DNA of 28,663 nt, taken from positions 1 through 28,663 of the forward strand of contig CAXGOB010000062.1 in NCBI GenBank assembly GCA_964011275.1, read 5' to 3'. Below the pieces are notes generated by a model. The model saw only the letters and a program-made list of their open reading frames with translations, had not been told where the DNA came from and made no database searches. The DNA is from UBA7328 sp002471345 (GTDB taxonomy: Bacteria; Bacteroidota; Bacteroidia; Chitinophagales; Saprospiraceae). Below, one piece after another: positions 6,899 to 16,874 of the stretch. Each line of letters starts with the position of its first letter. The stretch's first letter is position 1. A program made the position numbers and the translations under genes.

Positions 6899-8320
6899 TC
6901 ATTGATTGAAATGAACTTCAAATCTAACAGCACTAAAATTTTTCAATGGATCGTCAGATCGAATTGAAGGGATGTTTTTCTGAATTTTTAGATTTTTCCC
7001 AAAGGTCAGACTTCCCTTTTGATCAACATTTGAAATTACCCAGTTGCTTCCCGTTAATTCTGTAGTGTAATACCTTTTGCTATCAAAATTTGAATTAATA
7101 GCTATGAAGCTCATAGTCTCCCAAGGACGTGTATAAAGGTCAGGATAGAGAGAGAATATGCCATAAACTTTGTTTTCATCAGAAGTTAAAGTCAATATCT
7201 TGGCCGCTCCATTGATATGATGAAATATTTTTTCCTCAAATTCTAACTGACCCGTTTGTTGAAAAACCCGAAATCCATGATAAGGCTTGAAAACTGGAGA
7301 ATAATCTGCATTGTCCCCATTAACTAGTAGTATGTCGTCTTTCCCATCTTCATTAATATCATCAATTGTAAAATCCAAACATCCATAAAGAGGATGAAAA
7401 CGTAACAGGATCTTCTGTGTAAACTTCAACTCTCCTTCATTTTTATAGAGAACAATTTTTTCATCTCCTTGAGAAAATAGAGCAACGATATCATCTAAAC
7501 CATCCTTATCCAAGTCAGTAACTATGCTTTTAGATGCACCAGTGAACGAACTGATTTGAACTGGTTCGAAACTACCTTTTTCATAAAGCCATAGCCCTCC
7601 TGTTTCTTTATTATCATTTGTGGATCCAAATTGTGAGATAATGTATTCTTCATTTTGATCCTTATCTAAGTCAGATAATGTGAAATGAATAGGTCGGTGC
7701 AAGTTTTCAATAAGTGTATCACTTATTTGATTGCTTACTTCTACTATTGATCCTTTAGCTTCATGATGAGGGCCTAATTCGCCCATGTTAAGAACTATTA
7801 ATGAAGAGTCATTCCTAATTTTTACTTGAATTGGAAGCAGATCAGTACTTGCAGAATGTGTGTCCTTTTTAGTAAAAGATCCTGAATAAATATCACCCTG
7901 TAGGGTACCAATAACCAAGTTGTGTTTTTCATCTTCTACCATAGAAATGATAAAAGGAGGAATACTTTCAAAAGATAAAGAATCGGTCAGATTCATCTTG
8001 ATTTTGTCTATAGTCTGAGTATCAATAGAGGGAAGCGTGAGGCTAAAAGGAGCATTTGAGTAGTAGTAATGATATATTGTATTCCAGTCTTCTTTAGGTA
8101 CAATTTGACCTGTTAATTCTATTTTTTTCTTCATGATAGGCAACACCTTTTGCCAGCTTGCTTTGTCTAGGAGATGAGGTGGTGTGTAGAGATGACAAGA
8201 CGAACAATACGTTTGAGCTACTTTTTCTTCTGTAGTGACTTGTTCTTTCCCTAAAAAATCACAACTAAAAATTAAAGTAAAAAAGAAAGTTAGAATCAAT
8301 AGAACATGAAGAAATCTCAT
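6899..8320 (-). CDS. Lipoprotein with heme c motif (CxxCH) and FG-GAP/VCBS repeats, copy 2
   Basis: The start at ATG 8320 gives a compact lipoprotein signal (RFLHVLLILTFFFTLIFSC, lipid Cys20); an in-frame TTG four codons upstream is less likely. After a short linker comes a mini cytochrome-like segment: CSSCH at residues 39-43, Trp56, and LPIM with Met63 as a possible axial ligand 20 residues after the heme His. The remaining 400 residues are FG-GAP/VCBS-type propeller repeats with Asp-rich calcium loops (DLDKDQNEEYI, DLDKDGLDDIV, DINEDGKDDIL). It is a paralogue of the 482-residue protein at 11903-13351. It is probably anchored in the outer membrane and surface-exposed. Heme attachment is inferred from motif only. 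The gene is last in the surface-protein block, 88 bases after the DUF4249 gene start-side neighbour. Confidence 0.78.
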   Translation of the reverse strand: MRFLHVLLILTFFFTLIFSCDFLGKEQVTTEEKVAQTYCSSCHLYTPPHLLDKASWQKVLPIMKKKIELTGQIVPKEDWNTIYHYYYSNAPFSLTLPSIDTQTIDKIKMNLTDSLSFESIPPFIISMVEDEKHNLVIGTLQGDIYSGSFTKKDTHSASTDLLPIQVKIRNDSSLIVLNMGELGPHHEAKGSIVEVSNQISDTLIENLHRPIHFTLSDLDKDQNEEYIISQFGSTNDNKETGGLWLYEKGSFEPVQISSFTGASKSIVTDLDKDGLDDIVALFSQGDEKIVLYKNEGELKFTQKILLRFHPLYGCLDFTIDDINEDGKDDILLVNGDNADYSPVFKPYHGFRVFQQTGQLEFEEKIFHHINGAAKILTLTSDENKVYGIFSLYPDLYTRPWETMSFIAINSNFDSKRYYTTELTGSNWVISNVDQKGSLTFGKNLKIQKNIPSIRSDDPLKNFSAVRFEVHFNQ

Positions 8321-8329
8321 ATCGTATAG

Positions 8330-8337
8330 CAAATGTA
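8330..8337 (-). promoter_or_regulatory. Possible TAnnTTTG promoter box for the copy 2 heme c/FG-GAP gene
   Basis: The minus strand reads TACATTTG, a perfect TAnnTTTG match, ending 9 bases before ATG 8320. No TTTG/TTG box is found about 20 bases further upstream, so this is a half-promoter only. If used, the transcript would be nearly leaderless and the gene would be separable from the upstream operon, which fits its larger 88-base intergenic gap. Confidence 0.3.
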
Positions 8338-8420
8338 ATAGATGATTTCTTAAATTTCCTCTAGGATTCTGAACAAAAGAAAACTAGGGTCTAAAGCATT
8401 TTTGTCTTTAAATGCAAAGT

Positions 8421-9476
8421 TTAAAAGACCCAATAATCAGGTCTTTCTAATGTACTATTCAATATTGTAGTACAGTCCACACATCGTTGAGGATTTGGAG
8501 CACCAGGCCTTGTAAAACATTCTGAATCGATAAAGTAACCTTTTCTGGAGGGTACTGCAAAAAATCGCTGAAAGCTTTCTGATGCAACAGAAAAATACCC
8601 TTGAACCGTCTGATCAGGATTAGTTGTGTTGGTCAAATTTCCAAATATTACTCCTGGAGGAGGGTCGAAGAGTGTTCCATCAATATTGATCAATTGATCT
8701 ACTTGTTTCCAATATTCATACTCCTCAGGATGAATGCTATATTGAAATACATTAAATAGGTAAACAATATGAAACCTATCATTAAAAGATGTACTCACAA
8801 GTGGCAGATTAGTAATTTTTCGATCAGAAAAATCAGAAGATTCAGCGATGACAATATTATTGAAATCTAAATTGTCTGTGATAAAACAATTTCTTGGATT
8901 GAGAAGGCCAAATGCTCTTTCTACAAACTGATACTCCCCTTTTACACGCCATCTGAGAAATGTATTTTCTTGAAGTGTTGAAGTCGTAGCATAGAGCTCA
9001 ATGGTTTCTCTTTCGGCAACATTACCCGATTCACTAATAGTTTCTACAGCAACTAAATCAAAATCTAAATTTTCTATTTCAGGACTTTTCTGAGGAATAG
9101 ATTGAGGTTCACTTACAATTAGTTCACCTCCAGGAAGAGTAATTTCTATATGATAGGATTCATTAATATCAATATCTAGAAAGGCTGTATAGTCGCCTGG
9201 TGATTCTAGAGATTCAATATAATTGAAACTTTCATTTTGAGAATTCTTCAATACGACCTGAGCTCCTAAAATTGGATCTAATATATTATCATTACCAATT
9301 CCAAGAATTGGACTGAGAGCAACATTAATAGTGGATTCTCCACCTTTATCAGTGATCAGTCCATTTATAACCACAGACCGTTTATCTGAATTTATATCAA
9401 GATCAATTTCATCAATGCATGATACAATAAAAAGAATTATAAATAGAAGAGCACCAAGAGATAAGTATCTTTTCAT
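8421..9476 (-). CDS. DUF4249 family outer membrane lipoprotein, partner of TonB receptor
   Basis: A 351-residue lipoprotein (signal KRYLSLGALLFIILFIVSC, lipid Cys20, followed by acidic IDEIDLD, which may favour surface export). The N-terminal third looks like an Ig-like beta domain (VVINGLITDKGGESTINVALSP). The C-terminus carries the DUF4249 hallmark of paired cysteines and an aromatic end (RCVDCTTIL through RPDYWVF). DUF4249 genes in Bacteroidota are commonly found next to TonB-dependent receptors; here the receptor gene lies 7 bases upstream. By analogy with SusD the protein may cap or feed the receptor, but no ligand is known. The family call is confident and the role is inferred. Confidence 0.85.
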   Translation of the reverse strand: MKRYLSLGALLFIILFIVSCIDEIDLDINSDKRSVVINGLITDKGGESTINVALSPILGIGNDNILDPILGAQVVLKNSQNESFNYIESLESPGDYTAFLDIDINESYHIEITLPGGELIVSEPQSIPQKSPEIENLDFDLVAVETISESGNVAERETIELYATTSTLQENTFLRWRVKGEYQFVERAFGLLNPRNCFITDNLDFNNIVIAESSDFSDRKITNLPLVSTSFNDRFHIVYLFNVFQYSIHPEEYEYWKQVDQLINIDGTLFDPPPGVIFGNLTNTTNPDQTVQGYFSVASESFQRFFAVPSRKGYFIDSECFTRPGAPNPQRCVDCTTILNSTLERPDYWVF

Positions 9477-9483
9477 TGTACTA

Positions 9484-11898
9484 TTATTTGAATTTGAAGT
9501 TATAAGTGACGGCAGGAAAGATCGATCCTAGGGTGGCCACTCTAAAAGTATTTAGACGCTGAAAAGGTCTCTGTCTGAAAAATACTGAGTAAGCATTTTT
9601 TCTATTATATAGATTATACACCGATAATGTTATTGAACTTTCTACTTTCCCAGATTTATTTAGGAATGGTCCAACAGTATAAGCAATGTCCAGTCGATGA
9701 TAGGATGGAATTCTAAATTGATTTCTTTCAGAAAAAATAGGAATGTTTCGAACATTGTCTACAGTGAAGTTACTGATAGGTGCAGTAAGAGGCCTTCCTG
9801 TGCTATAAGTGAAATTTACAGATAAACTAGCTTTTTCTTTTACTTTTCGACTCATGTTAAAATTAAGTACATGAGGTTTGTCATAATTGGATGAAAACCA
9901 ATCTCCACCATTTACAGCTCTTTGTGTAGATGTAGCTTCAACTTTCCGCTCAGATCGCGAATAGGTATAATTAAAATCGAATTGAGTGTTTCCTTTTTTA
10001 CTTATATTCAATTCAGCTCCATAAGCTCTTCCTATTCCGTCTACAAGGTCCCTCTCTAAGAATTCATTCAAAATCAAATCAGGAAAATCACGATATTCTA
10101 CAATTGCATTTTGATCTCTGTAAAAAGCTTCTACTCCTAAGTCCATTTTTGCATTAAGGACTTTTCCAAAGAATCCTAAGCTGTAATTGTCAGATGTCTG
10201 GGGTTCTGTATAGGCTCCCGAAAGTTGCCACACATCTACTGGTGTGGAAGAAGCAGTATTAGATATTTGATTTAAAAATTGAAAGCCTTTATTGTACCCT
10301 GCTTTTATAGAGAAGTTTTCAGAAGGTTTGAAATTAAGGGATAGTCTAGGTTCTATCCCATTGTAACTTGCTATTGATTCTCCATCATTATAAGAGACCG
10401 TATTAATAAGTGACTCAGCTGTTCTTATTTGGTTAGGCTCATATTGAGCTACCTCGCCAGGACCTAGATTAGAGTACTGTGTATATCGCATTACCCCAAA
10501 TAGACTAAGAGATGGAGTAATATCCCATTCTATCTGGGCATATGGTGATATGGATGTTCCCAGTTGATTGCTTAGTATTTTTGGAACTGTAGTTGAACTT
10601 TCTCCAAAAGGCTCTAAAATTCCTGGTTCGATAGTAAATCGATTTGCTGCCACTCCAACAAAAACATTCATATTTTCATTAAGAATGAATAGGTTATTGA
10701 TAGATCCTCTGAGGTATTTCACTTTGTTAGAGTATATCGACGAGTTGATATTTTCAATATCGAGCAGTGAACTTTCATATTGTCCAATATTCAACATAGC
10801 TCGAATATTCCATTTATCAGAGACTAAGTGACTTATATATCCAGAAATGGTCTGAGTTTGATATTCAAAATTGATGTCACTTCCAAATTGAAATTCATCT
10901 GAAGTAATCAGACCTGAGAATCCGACTTTAGTTTTATCTGAAAGTCTAGCATCTGCTTTTGCAGTGAAATCATAAAAGAAAGTATGACTATTCTTTACAT
11001 TGATATCTTTTACAAGATTCAAGATGTAATCCATATAGCTCGCTCTTCCGCCTATTATGAATGAGCTTTTACCTTTCTTAATAGGTCCTTCTAATGTAAG
11101 GCGAGAAGCTGCTAATCCAATTCCGCCCTGAGCTTTCATATCGTTTTTATCGCCTTCTTTGAGATCTACCTGAAGAACAGAAGAAAGTCTTCCACCATAT
11201 TGAGCAGGTTGGTTTCCTTTATAAAGTGAAACTCCACTTATCATATCTGGATGAAAAAGAGAAAAGAAACCTAGAGTATGTGTAGGGTTTATGATCAATG
11301 CATCATCCTGGAGTATAAGATTTTCATCAGAATTACCTCCTCTTACATTAAATCCAGAGGCGCCATCTCCTACACTTGTTACTCCTGATATAGATTGAAT
11401 AGACCTTAAAACATCCACTTCGCCTAACAGTTGACTCTTTTGTTGTAGCTCTTCTATGTTTAATCTTTCTACACTGGTTATGTTTTGTTGAATCAAGTCT
11501 GCCTCAGAATCTCCCTCTATAACAACTTGGTCTAATAGTACCGATGCTGTTGCCATTTCTAGATCTAAAGAGGCATTCTGATAGATTGATACTTGATATT
11601 TCTGAGGGGTATACCCTGTAAAAGAAAATGTAATAGCATGATCACCAACTGAAAGATCTAATTGATAATAACCATTAGCATCTGAAGCCGTGCCTATTCC
11701 AAGTTTTTCTACTAATACAGTTGCTCCTATAATTGCTTGCCCTGACTCTTCATCTAAAAGTGTTCCAGAGAGCCTTGCTTTTGTTGCACCTGAATTTGGT
11801 GTGCCAAAAGTTACGGTTTGAGTGATTACTTCTTGCCCTATCATTTGTAGCCCTAGAAGGACGAAAATGAATAGAAGGCCAAATTTTATTTTAATCAT
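9484..11898 (-). CDS. TonB-dependent outer membrane receptor with N-terminal carboxypeptidase-regulatory-like domain
   Basis: An 804-residue protein with a signal peptide (IKIKFGLLFIFVLLGLQMIGQ). A CarboxypepD_reg-like domain follows (about 38-120; LSGTLLDEESGQAIIGATVLVE), then a plug domain (about 130-250; SGVTSVGDGASGFNVRGGNS, VSLYKGNQPAQYGGRLSSV) and a 22-strand-type beta-barrel ending in aromatic TYNFKFK. It lacks the SusC-specific length and motifs and is of the smaller FecA/CirA-like kind that pairs with DUF4249 lipoproteins. It imports an unknown ligand using TonB energy. It is packed between the 482-residue lipoprotein gene (4-base gap) and the DUF4249 gene (7-base gap), so it is certainly part of one transcript with them. 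Confidence 0.9.
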   Translation of the reverse strand: MIKIKFGLLFIFVLLGLQMIGQEVITQTVTFGTPNSGATKARLSGTLLDEESGQAIIGATVLVEKLGIGTASDANGYYQLDLSVGDHAITFSFTGYTPQKYQVSIYQNASLDLEMATASVLLDQVVIEGDSEADLIQQNITSVERLNIEELQQKSQLLGEVDVLRSIQSISGVTSVGDGASGFNVRGGNSDENLILQDDALIINPTHTLGFFSLFHPDMISGVSLYKGNQPAQYGGRLSSVLQVDLKEGDKNDMKAQGGIGLAASRLTLEGPIKKGKSSFIIGGRASYMDYILNLVKDINVKNSHTFFYDFTAKADARLSDKTKVGFSGLITSDEFQFGSDINFEYQTQTISGYISHLVSDKWNIRAMLNIGQYESSLLDIENINSSIYSNKVKYLRGSINNLFILNENMNVFVGVAANRFTIEPGILEPFGESSTTVPKILSNQLGTSISPYAQIEWDITPSLSLFGVMRYTQYSNLGPGEVAQYEPNQIRTAESLINTVSYNDGESIASYNGIEPRLSLNFKPSENFSIKAGYNKGFQFLNQISNTASSTPVDVWQLSGAYTEPQTSDNYSLGFFGKVLNAKMDLGVEAFYRDQNAIVEYRDFPDLILNEFLERDLVDGIGRAYGAELNISKKGNTQFDFNYTYSRSERKVEATSTQRAVNGGDWFSSNYDKPHVLNFNMSRKVKEKASLSVNFTYSTGRPLTAPISNFTVDNVRNIPIFSERNQFRIPSYHRLDIAYTVGPFLNKSGKVESSITLSVYNLYNRKNAYSVFFRQRPFQRLNTFRVATLGSIFPAVTYNFKFK

Positions 11899-11902
11899 TT
11901 AT

Positions 11903-13351
11903 CTATTTGTCACTTTGATTGATGAGAAGGAGTACATCTGCGGTCATGAATGAAATGGAATCTTGCATTTGTTTTGGACCTAAATTGTAGGAACCTAAAA
12001 GCAAGTCATCTTCTCCATCATGGTTGATATCACCTTTTTCCATTATCATCCAGTTTCCTTTTTTAGAATTTCTAAAGACATAAGGGCTAAATGAAATTTT
12101 CTCTTCAGAAATATTCTTTAATAAAACTATCTTATGGTGAGAAAGTTCAGCAAAATAACAACTCAATACCACATCAATTTTACCATCTTTATCCACATCT
12201 ATCAATTTACCCTGAGTAGCGCCGTGTATATTAAAGTTGTATACCTTTTCAAATCTATAATTACCTCTATTTAAATAGATCTTCATGCCATGATATGCTT
12301 TTGGAATAATGGAATAATCAGCATTATCTCCATTTACTATAAGTAAATCATCCAGGCCATCACCATTAATATCAGCAACGTCTATATCACTCAATCCATA
12401 TTCAGGTTTAAACCTTATCAATTCTTTCACATCGTACCCAGTGTCTTTTTTAATCAATGCAAAAATTCCTTCTTGAGCTTGACTTAAAGATGTGACTAGT
12501 GTCTTGTCTTCATTTTTTATTAATTGAGCAGGCATTATTCTATAGGATCCAGGAAGGTTATGAATGGATTTTGATTCATTTAGACTTTCAGAATTTCGAA
12601 TGGATAGTTGGCCTGATTTGAAACCAAATTCTGAAGTCAAAATATCACTTCCATTTATGTATAACTGCACAGGGCGTTCTAGTTTGTCGTACAGTAATTG
12701 AGCACTATCCATAGATTGGTTGAGTATTGCTACTTCTCCAAAAGGGCCATGATGGGGATTTATGGTAGATGTAGAAACCAAGTATATCTGCTCTTTGTGC
12801 GGATAGATGTGAGTAATATCACGATTGAGAGGAATGAGCATATCTAAAGAGTGGTCATCATTCAGACGATGAAGTGCCCTCCCACTTCCTATAAGAATTT
12901 TATCATTTTGAATTAAAGCAGCCGTGACTTCTGAAGGGTATTCATCTTCAAAATCTACAATTACTTCATCAAAAAAGGTCTGAATAGGCCAATTGTCTAA
13001 TGAGTCCACTTGCTCATTATCAAGTCCGAAGGTGAGGTAATAGTCCACAATTATATCCCAATTTTCATCATCCATTGGGATATTTCCCTGTTTAGAATAA
13101 AATGATGTATTGGCATATGAATGTTTTGATTTAGGATTCCATATGTAGAATTGAGACATCTTTGGAATAATGGAATTTGCCCACACTTCTTTTGTGAGAG
13201 ATTGTGGTTCAGGAACTAAATGACAACTTCCACAGTATTGTTTAACGCTTCTTGGAATATCGGTTTCAGAATTAGGGCTTTTTTCACCACACTGAAAAAA
13301 TAAAAAGCTAAAAAATAATATACCAATTAAAACCTTCATCTGCTTTGTCAT
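11903..13351 (-). CDS. Lipoprotein with heme c motif (CxxCH) and FG-GAP/VCBS repeats, copy 1
   Basis: A 482-residue lipoprotein (lipid Cys21 after KVLIGILFFSFLFFQ). A CGSCH heme c motif lies at residues 40-44, then Trp57 and IIPKM with Met65, 21 residues after the heme His. These match copy 2 at 6899-8320 position for position. The rest is an FG-GAP/VCBS-type propeller with calcium loops such as DINGDGLDDLLIVNGDNADYS, DVDKDGKIDVV and DINHDGEDDLLLGS. Its ATG shares a base with the stop of the 1171-residue gene (TAATG), so translation is coupled. I see a cytochrome-like head on a propeller; covalent heme and any electron partner are inference. It could also be a degenerate cytochrome domain used only structurally. 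Confidence 0.8.
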   Translation of the reverse strand: MTKQMKVLIGILFFSFLFFQCGEKSPNSETDIPRSVKQYCGSCHLVPEPQSLTKEVWANSIIPKMSQFYIWNPKSKHSYANTSFYSKQGNIPMDDENWDIIVDYYLTFGLDNEQVDSLDNWPIQTFFDEVIVDFEDEYPSEVTAALIQNDKILIGSGRALHRLNDDHSLDMLIPLNRDITHIYPHKEQIYLVSTSTINPHHGPFGEVAILNQSMDSAQLLYDKLERPVQLYINGSDILTSEFGFKSGQLSIRNSESLNESKSIHNLPGSYRIMPAQLIKNEDKTLVTSLSQAQEGIFALIKKDTGYDVKELIRFKPEYGLSDIDVADINGDGLDDLLIVNGDNADYSIIPKAYHGMKIYLNRGNYRFEKVYNFNIHGATQGKLIDVDKDGKIDVVLSCYFAELSHHKIVLLKNISEEKISFSPYVFRNSKKGNWMIMEKGDINHDGEDDLLLGSYNLGPKQMQDSISFMTADVLLLINQSDK

Positions 13352-16300
13352 TACAGATTTTCTTTGTCATAAATAATAGTAGTTTTTCCCTGATAATCGG
13401 TTCCTAATATTTTACTAACTCCATTTGGCACATTAATAATTCTACTACTTTGTGAAAGAAATCCATTTCCAATAGGCATCTCTTGAGCCCATGAATTAGC
13501 CTCTGAGCTGTATGTCAATGTAAAAATGTTCTGAGGTATTCTTATAGTTTCACCTTTGATAGCGTTGAGGTCATGCTTTCTTATTTTTCCCTTATTTGAA
13601 CTAGATATGAAAGTAACTTTTTCATTTACAATGGTTTTTACCAATGCCTTTCCATCATCTGGGACATAGAATCCACTATGAGAAGACTGCAGAGGTTCAA
13701 ATGTTCCGTCACCTTTACCTTTTAATACTAATCCATTGAGAGCATCCATTCTGCCAAAGACTAGCTCGTTTCCATAATCATTTCCAATAAGTAGAATATC
13801 TTCTATCCCGTCATTATCAACATCCTCTATAGCTGTACCAAAAACTGGAGCTATCTGAGCTATATTAGGCAATGGAGAAAGATTGTAATCTAGATTTCCT
13901 TCGTTCCAGAGAATGGCACTATAGGCATAATTGGCTTCATGGACATCGGTCTCTTTTAAAGTTTCAGAGGTAATCAATGTATTGATATCTGCCTTAGCAT
14001 ACAAGTCATATGAGGGCAACATTTTTCTTATTGAATTGATCTCTTTTGCAAAGTCCATACGACTGCAGAATGGATACTCTCTTCTGCTACCATCTTCTTC
14101 TTTTGCAAATACAAAAGGTAAAGCATCTGTGGAACCATTGCCGTCAAAATCATTTACATATATGCGGTATGGGTATTTTTCTGTGATTGGGAAATAGGTG
14201 TTCAGACCAATATTGCCTAATACATAATCCACATCGCCATCTTTATCTAAATCACTTGCAGTGATACTGTTCCAAAGCCCTTTTTTGCCAGTTGTGCCAG
14301 CTATTTCCACAGCAGTAAAGCCATTTTCATTATTTTTTAGAAAAAGTAATTCATCTAACTCCCGAGTTACTATGAGATCAACTTTTCCATCATCATTGAA
14401 ATCTGTCCATACTGCATCAGTTACCAAACCAAGGCTATCTGTAGGTAATTTGTCAGAAATAATAAAAGAGACTTTATCACTTGTAGATTGATTTTCAAGA
14501 ATATAAGATCTTGTTTTCTCAGGATAATTTCCTGACCTCACTCTTCCTCCGATAAATAGATCAATGTCTCCATCTGCATCAAAATCGGCACCTTTTATGT
14601 TTAGAGCATTGGACAAATATTTAGGAAGAGCTGTAGAATCATATTGTAATTTTCCATTTTTTGAGATATATAACTTGTCTTTCAGTTGATTGCTACCTTC
14701 TTCATGTTCATAACTACCAGAAGAAATGAATAGGTCATTTTTTCCATCACGATTTGCATCAAAAACCAAGGCACCACTTTCTTCGTTAGCAGGGTCACTT
14801 ACAGTCAGGGTGTCATTGTTAAATGAACCGTCGGATTGTTGTATTAAAAAATGTCCACTAAAAAATGCAGAGCCACTTACATAGATATCATCGGTACCAT
14901 CATTATTAATGTCACCAACTGTAAGAGCAGGGCCATATTGTGATAGTTTATGTGGAAGGAGAGGTTGAATATTATAGTCAATAAAATCATCCTCAATATG
15001 TCTATGATCGAAATTGGGATCAAGAGTCATAAGAGTAGGGCTTTTATTATCCTCGGTTGAGGGTAGTTCTCTACCATCATCAGCATACGATATATTCAGT
15101 GTTTGGTTAGGACTGACACCCTTTAGTTGATGATAGGATTGATCAGGCCAAACCACTTTAAGCTCAATTTTTTCAGAATGATTGCCTAGACCAAAATGTA
15201 CTTTCTTGCTGTAGGATGATAGGTAGCCCCTAAATATGGAATGTTCGTAAAAAAGGGTTTCATCATTGTGTTTTACAATAATTTGTGTTCCAATAGCATC
15301 AAGGTTTTGACTTGTTCCTTTTAGATTTATGTTGAGGTAATTTCCTGAATTTTCTACAGCATTTTGATTGTTTTTCATGATAGTAAGAGAGTCATTGATA
15401 TTATTAATGACTATGTCTAAATCGCCGTCATTATCCAGGTCTCCATAAGCAGCTCCATTAGAGTATCCAGGTCTTTGAAATCCCCAATCATCAGTTACAT
15501 CCTCAAATGAAATTCCATTACCCTTAAAAGCATAATTGTGCTCTTTGATAGAAGGAATCCTGCTCAACATGAGCTCCTTCGAAGCAAACCGATAACTATC
15601 AGCTTTAAAATCAATAAAATCGTGATCAGTAACATCCTTAGGAAATCCATTAGTAACTATCAAATCCCGATATCCATCATGATCAAAATCGGCAATAAGC
15701 GGTGTCCAACTCCAATCCGTGCTTGACATACCTGCCATTAATGAAATTTCTGAATATTCAGGATTTTGGTCTGGACTTATTCCATTGTTTAGTTGCAATG
15801 AATTTCTTACATATTGATAGCTGTAGCCAAATCTTTCATTATTCAGGTAGGTATTATAATTTGTCTCTCCTAAAAGTCTTTTTTGGCGATAGTTGGTTTC
15901 TGGAAACATGTCCAATGCAACTATCTCATCAAATCCATCATTATTCAAATCCACAACATCATTTCCCATGGCAGAATGTGATGTATGTTTTAATAACTCT
16001 CTAGCCATTTCTTTAAATGTTCCATCCTTTTGGTTCATATAAATAAGATCATCTGATAGGAAATCATTACTGATATAAATATCCTTCCATCCGTCTTTAT
16101 TGATGTCACTGATATTTACTCCAAGACTGAATCCAGGAATATTAATTCCAGCTTGATCAGATACATTGACAAAATGATGCTGACCTTGATCAGAGATATC
16201 ATGGCGGAATAATTTATCTATTCGCTGATAGTATCCACGTTGATTCTGATTTCTGAATTGACTATGAAATCGAGTATCTCCCATTTCATTAATGATAATG

Positions 16301-16866
16301 ATTACATCTAGATCACCATCATTATCATAATCAAAGAAGGCACTATTTACTGAGTAGCTGTCATCATCAAGTCCAAAAGAATATGCTTCATCAGAAAATA
16401 CTGGGATGCCATTTTCATTTGGTCCTTTGTTGATATATAGATTGTTTTGTCGTTTTACAGAATCCTTAGAGGTTGTATTGGTAATGTAAATGTCTTGCCA
16501 TCCGTCGGCATTGATATCGACGACGGCTACTCCGGAGCTCCATTGTCCAGAGGAGGAGATTTGGGCCTCGTTCGAAATATCTTCAAACTTTAAACCACCT
16601 TGATTTAGATAAAGCGCATTCTCCACCATATTGCCAGCAGCAAAGATGTCTTCGAGCCCATCATTATTAAAATCGCCTATTCCTATTCCCCCACCATTGT
16701 AGATGTACTCAAATTCTAGAATATTGAAACTATCAGACTCCGTTATTCTATTAGAAAAATGGATATTACTTTCTGAAGGATCAATGGTTTCAAATTGATT
16801 TGATCTTTGGGAACATGAAAGTGCTATAAGGGTTATTAATAAGAAAAAGTAGTTTTTAATTTTCAT
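13351..16866 (-). CDS. Giant FG-GAP/VCBS and ASPIC/UnbV lipoprotein (CRTAC1-like), copy 2
   Basis: A 1171-residue lipoprotein (KIKNYFFLLITLIALSC, lipid Cys18). The N-terminal half is a propeller of FG-GAP/VCBS repeats with calcium loops (DFNNDGLEDIF, DINADGWQDIY, DYDNDGDLDVI, DLNNDGFDEIV). An ASPIC/UnbV domain lies at about residues 520-605, with the signature VHFGLGNHSEKIELKVVWPD. A second propeller (DINNDGTDDIY, DANRDGKNDLF, DFDADGDIDLF, DLDKDGDVDYV, DVDNDGIEDIL) fills the C-terminal half. Such proteins are common beside SusC/SusD in marine Bacteroidota and are taken to be surface binding proteins; no enzyme motif is evident. It follows the related 1095-residue gene by 8 bases and overlaps the next gene by one base. 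Confidence 0.88.
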   Translation of the reverse strand: MKIKNYFFLLITLIALSCSQRSNQFETIDPSESNIHFSNRITESDSFNILEFEYIYNGGGIGIGDFNNDGLEDIFAAGNMVENALYLNQGGLKFEDISNEAQISSSGQWSSGVAVVDINADGWQDIYITNTTSKDSVKRQNNLYINKGPNENGIPVFSDEAYSFGLDDDSYSVNSAFFDYDNDGDLDVIIIINEMGDTRFHSQFRNQNQRGYYQRIDKLFRHDISDQGQHHFVNVSDQAGINIPGFSLGVNISDINKDGWKDIYISNDFLSDDLIYMNQKDGTFKEMARELLKHTSHSAMGNDVVDLNNDGFDEIVALDMFPETNYRQKRLLGETNYNTYLNNERFGYSYQYVRNSLQLNNGISPDQNPEYSEISLMAGMSSTDWSWTPLIADFDHDGYRDLIVTNGFPKDVTDHDFIDFKADSYRFASKELMLSRIPSIKEHNYAFKGNGISFEDVTDDWGFQRPGYSNGAAYGDLDNDGDLDIVINNINDSLTIMKNNQNAVENSGNYLNINLKGTSQNLDAIGTQIIVKHNDETLFYEHSIFRGYLSSYSKKVHFGLGNHSEKIELKVVWPDQSYHQLKGVSPNQTLNISYADDGRELPSTEDNKSPTLMTLDPNFDHRHIEDDFIDYNIQPLLPHKLSQYGPALTVGDINNDGTDDIYVSGSAFFSGHFLIQQSDGSFNNDTLTVSDPANEESGALVFDANRDGKNDLFISSGSYEHEEGSNQLKDKLYISKNGKLQYDSTALPKYLSNALNIKGADFDADGDIDLFIGGRVRSGNYPEKTRSYILENQSTSDKVSFIISDKLPTDSLGLVTDAVWTDFNDDGKVDLIVTRELDELLFLKNNENGFTAVEIAGTTGKKGLWNSITASDLDKDGDVDYVLGNIGLNTYFPITEKYPYRIYVNDFDGNGSTDALPFVFAKEEDGSRREYPFCSRMDFAKEINSIRKMLPSYDLYAKADINTLITSETLKETDVHEANYAYSAILWNEGNLDYNLSPLPNIAQIAPVFGTAIEDVDNDGIEDILLIGNDYGNELVFGRMDALNGLVLKGKGDGTFEPLQSSHSGFYVPDDGKALVKTIVNEKVTFISSSNKGKIRKHDLNAIKGETIRIPQNIFTLTYSSEANSWAQEMPIGNGFLSQSSRIINVPNGVSKILGTDYQGKTTIIYDKENL

Positions 16867-16874
16867 AAACGAGG

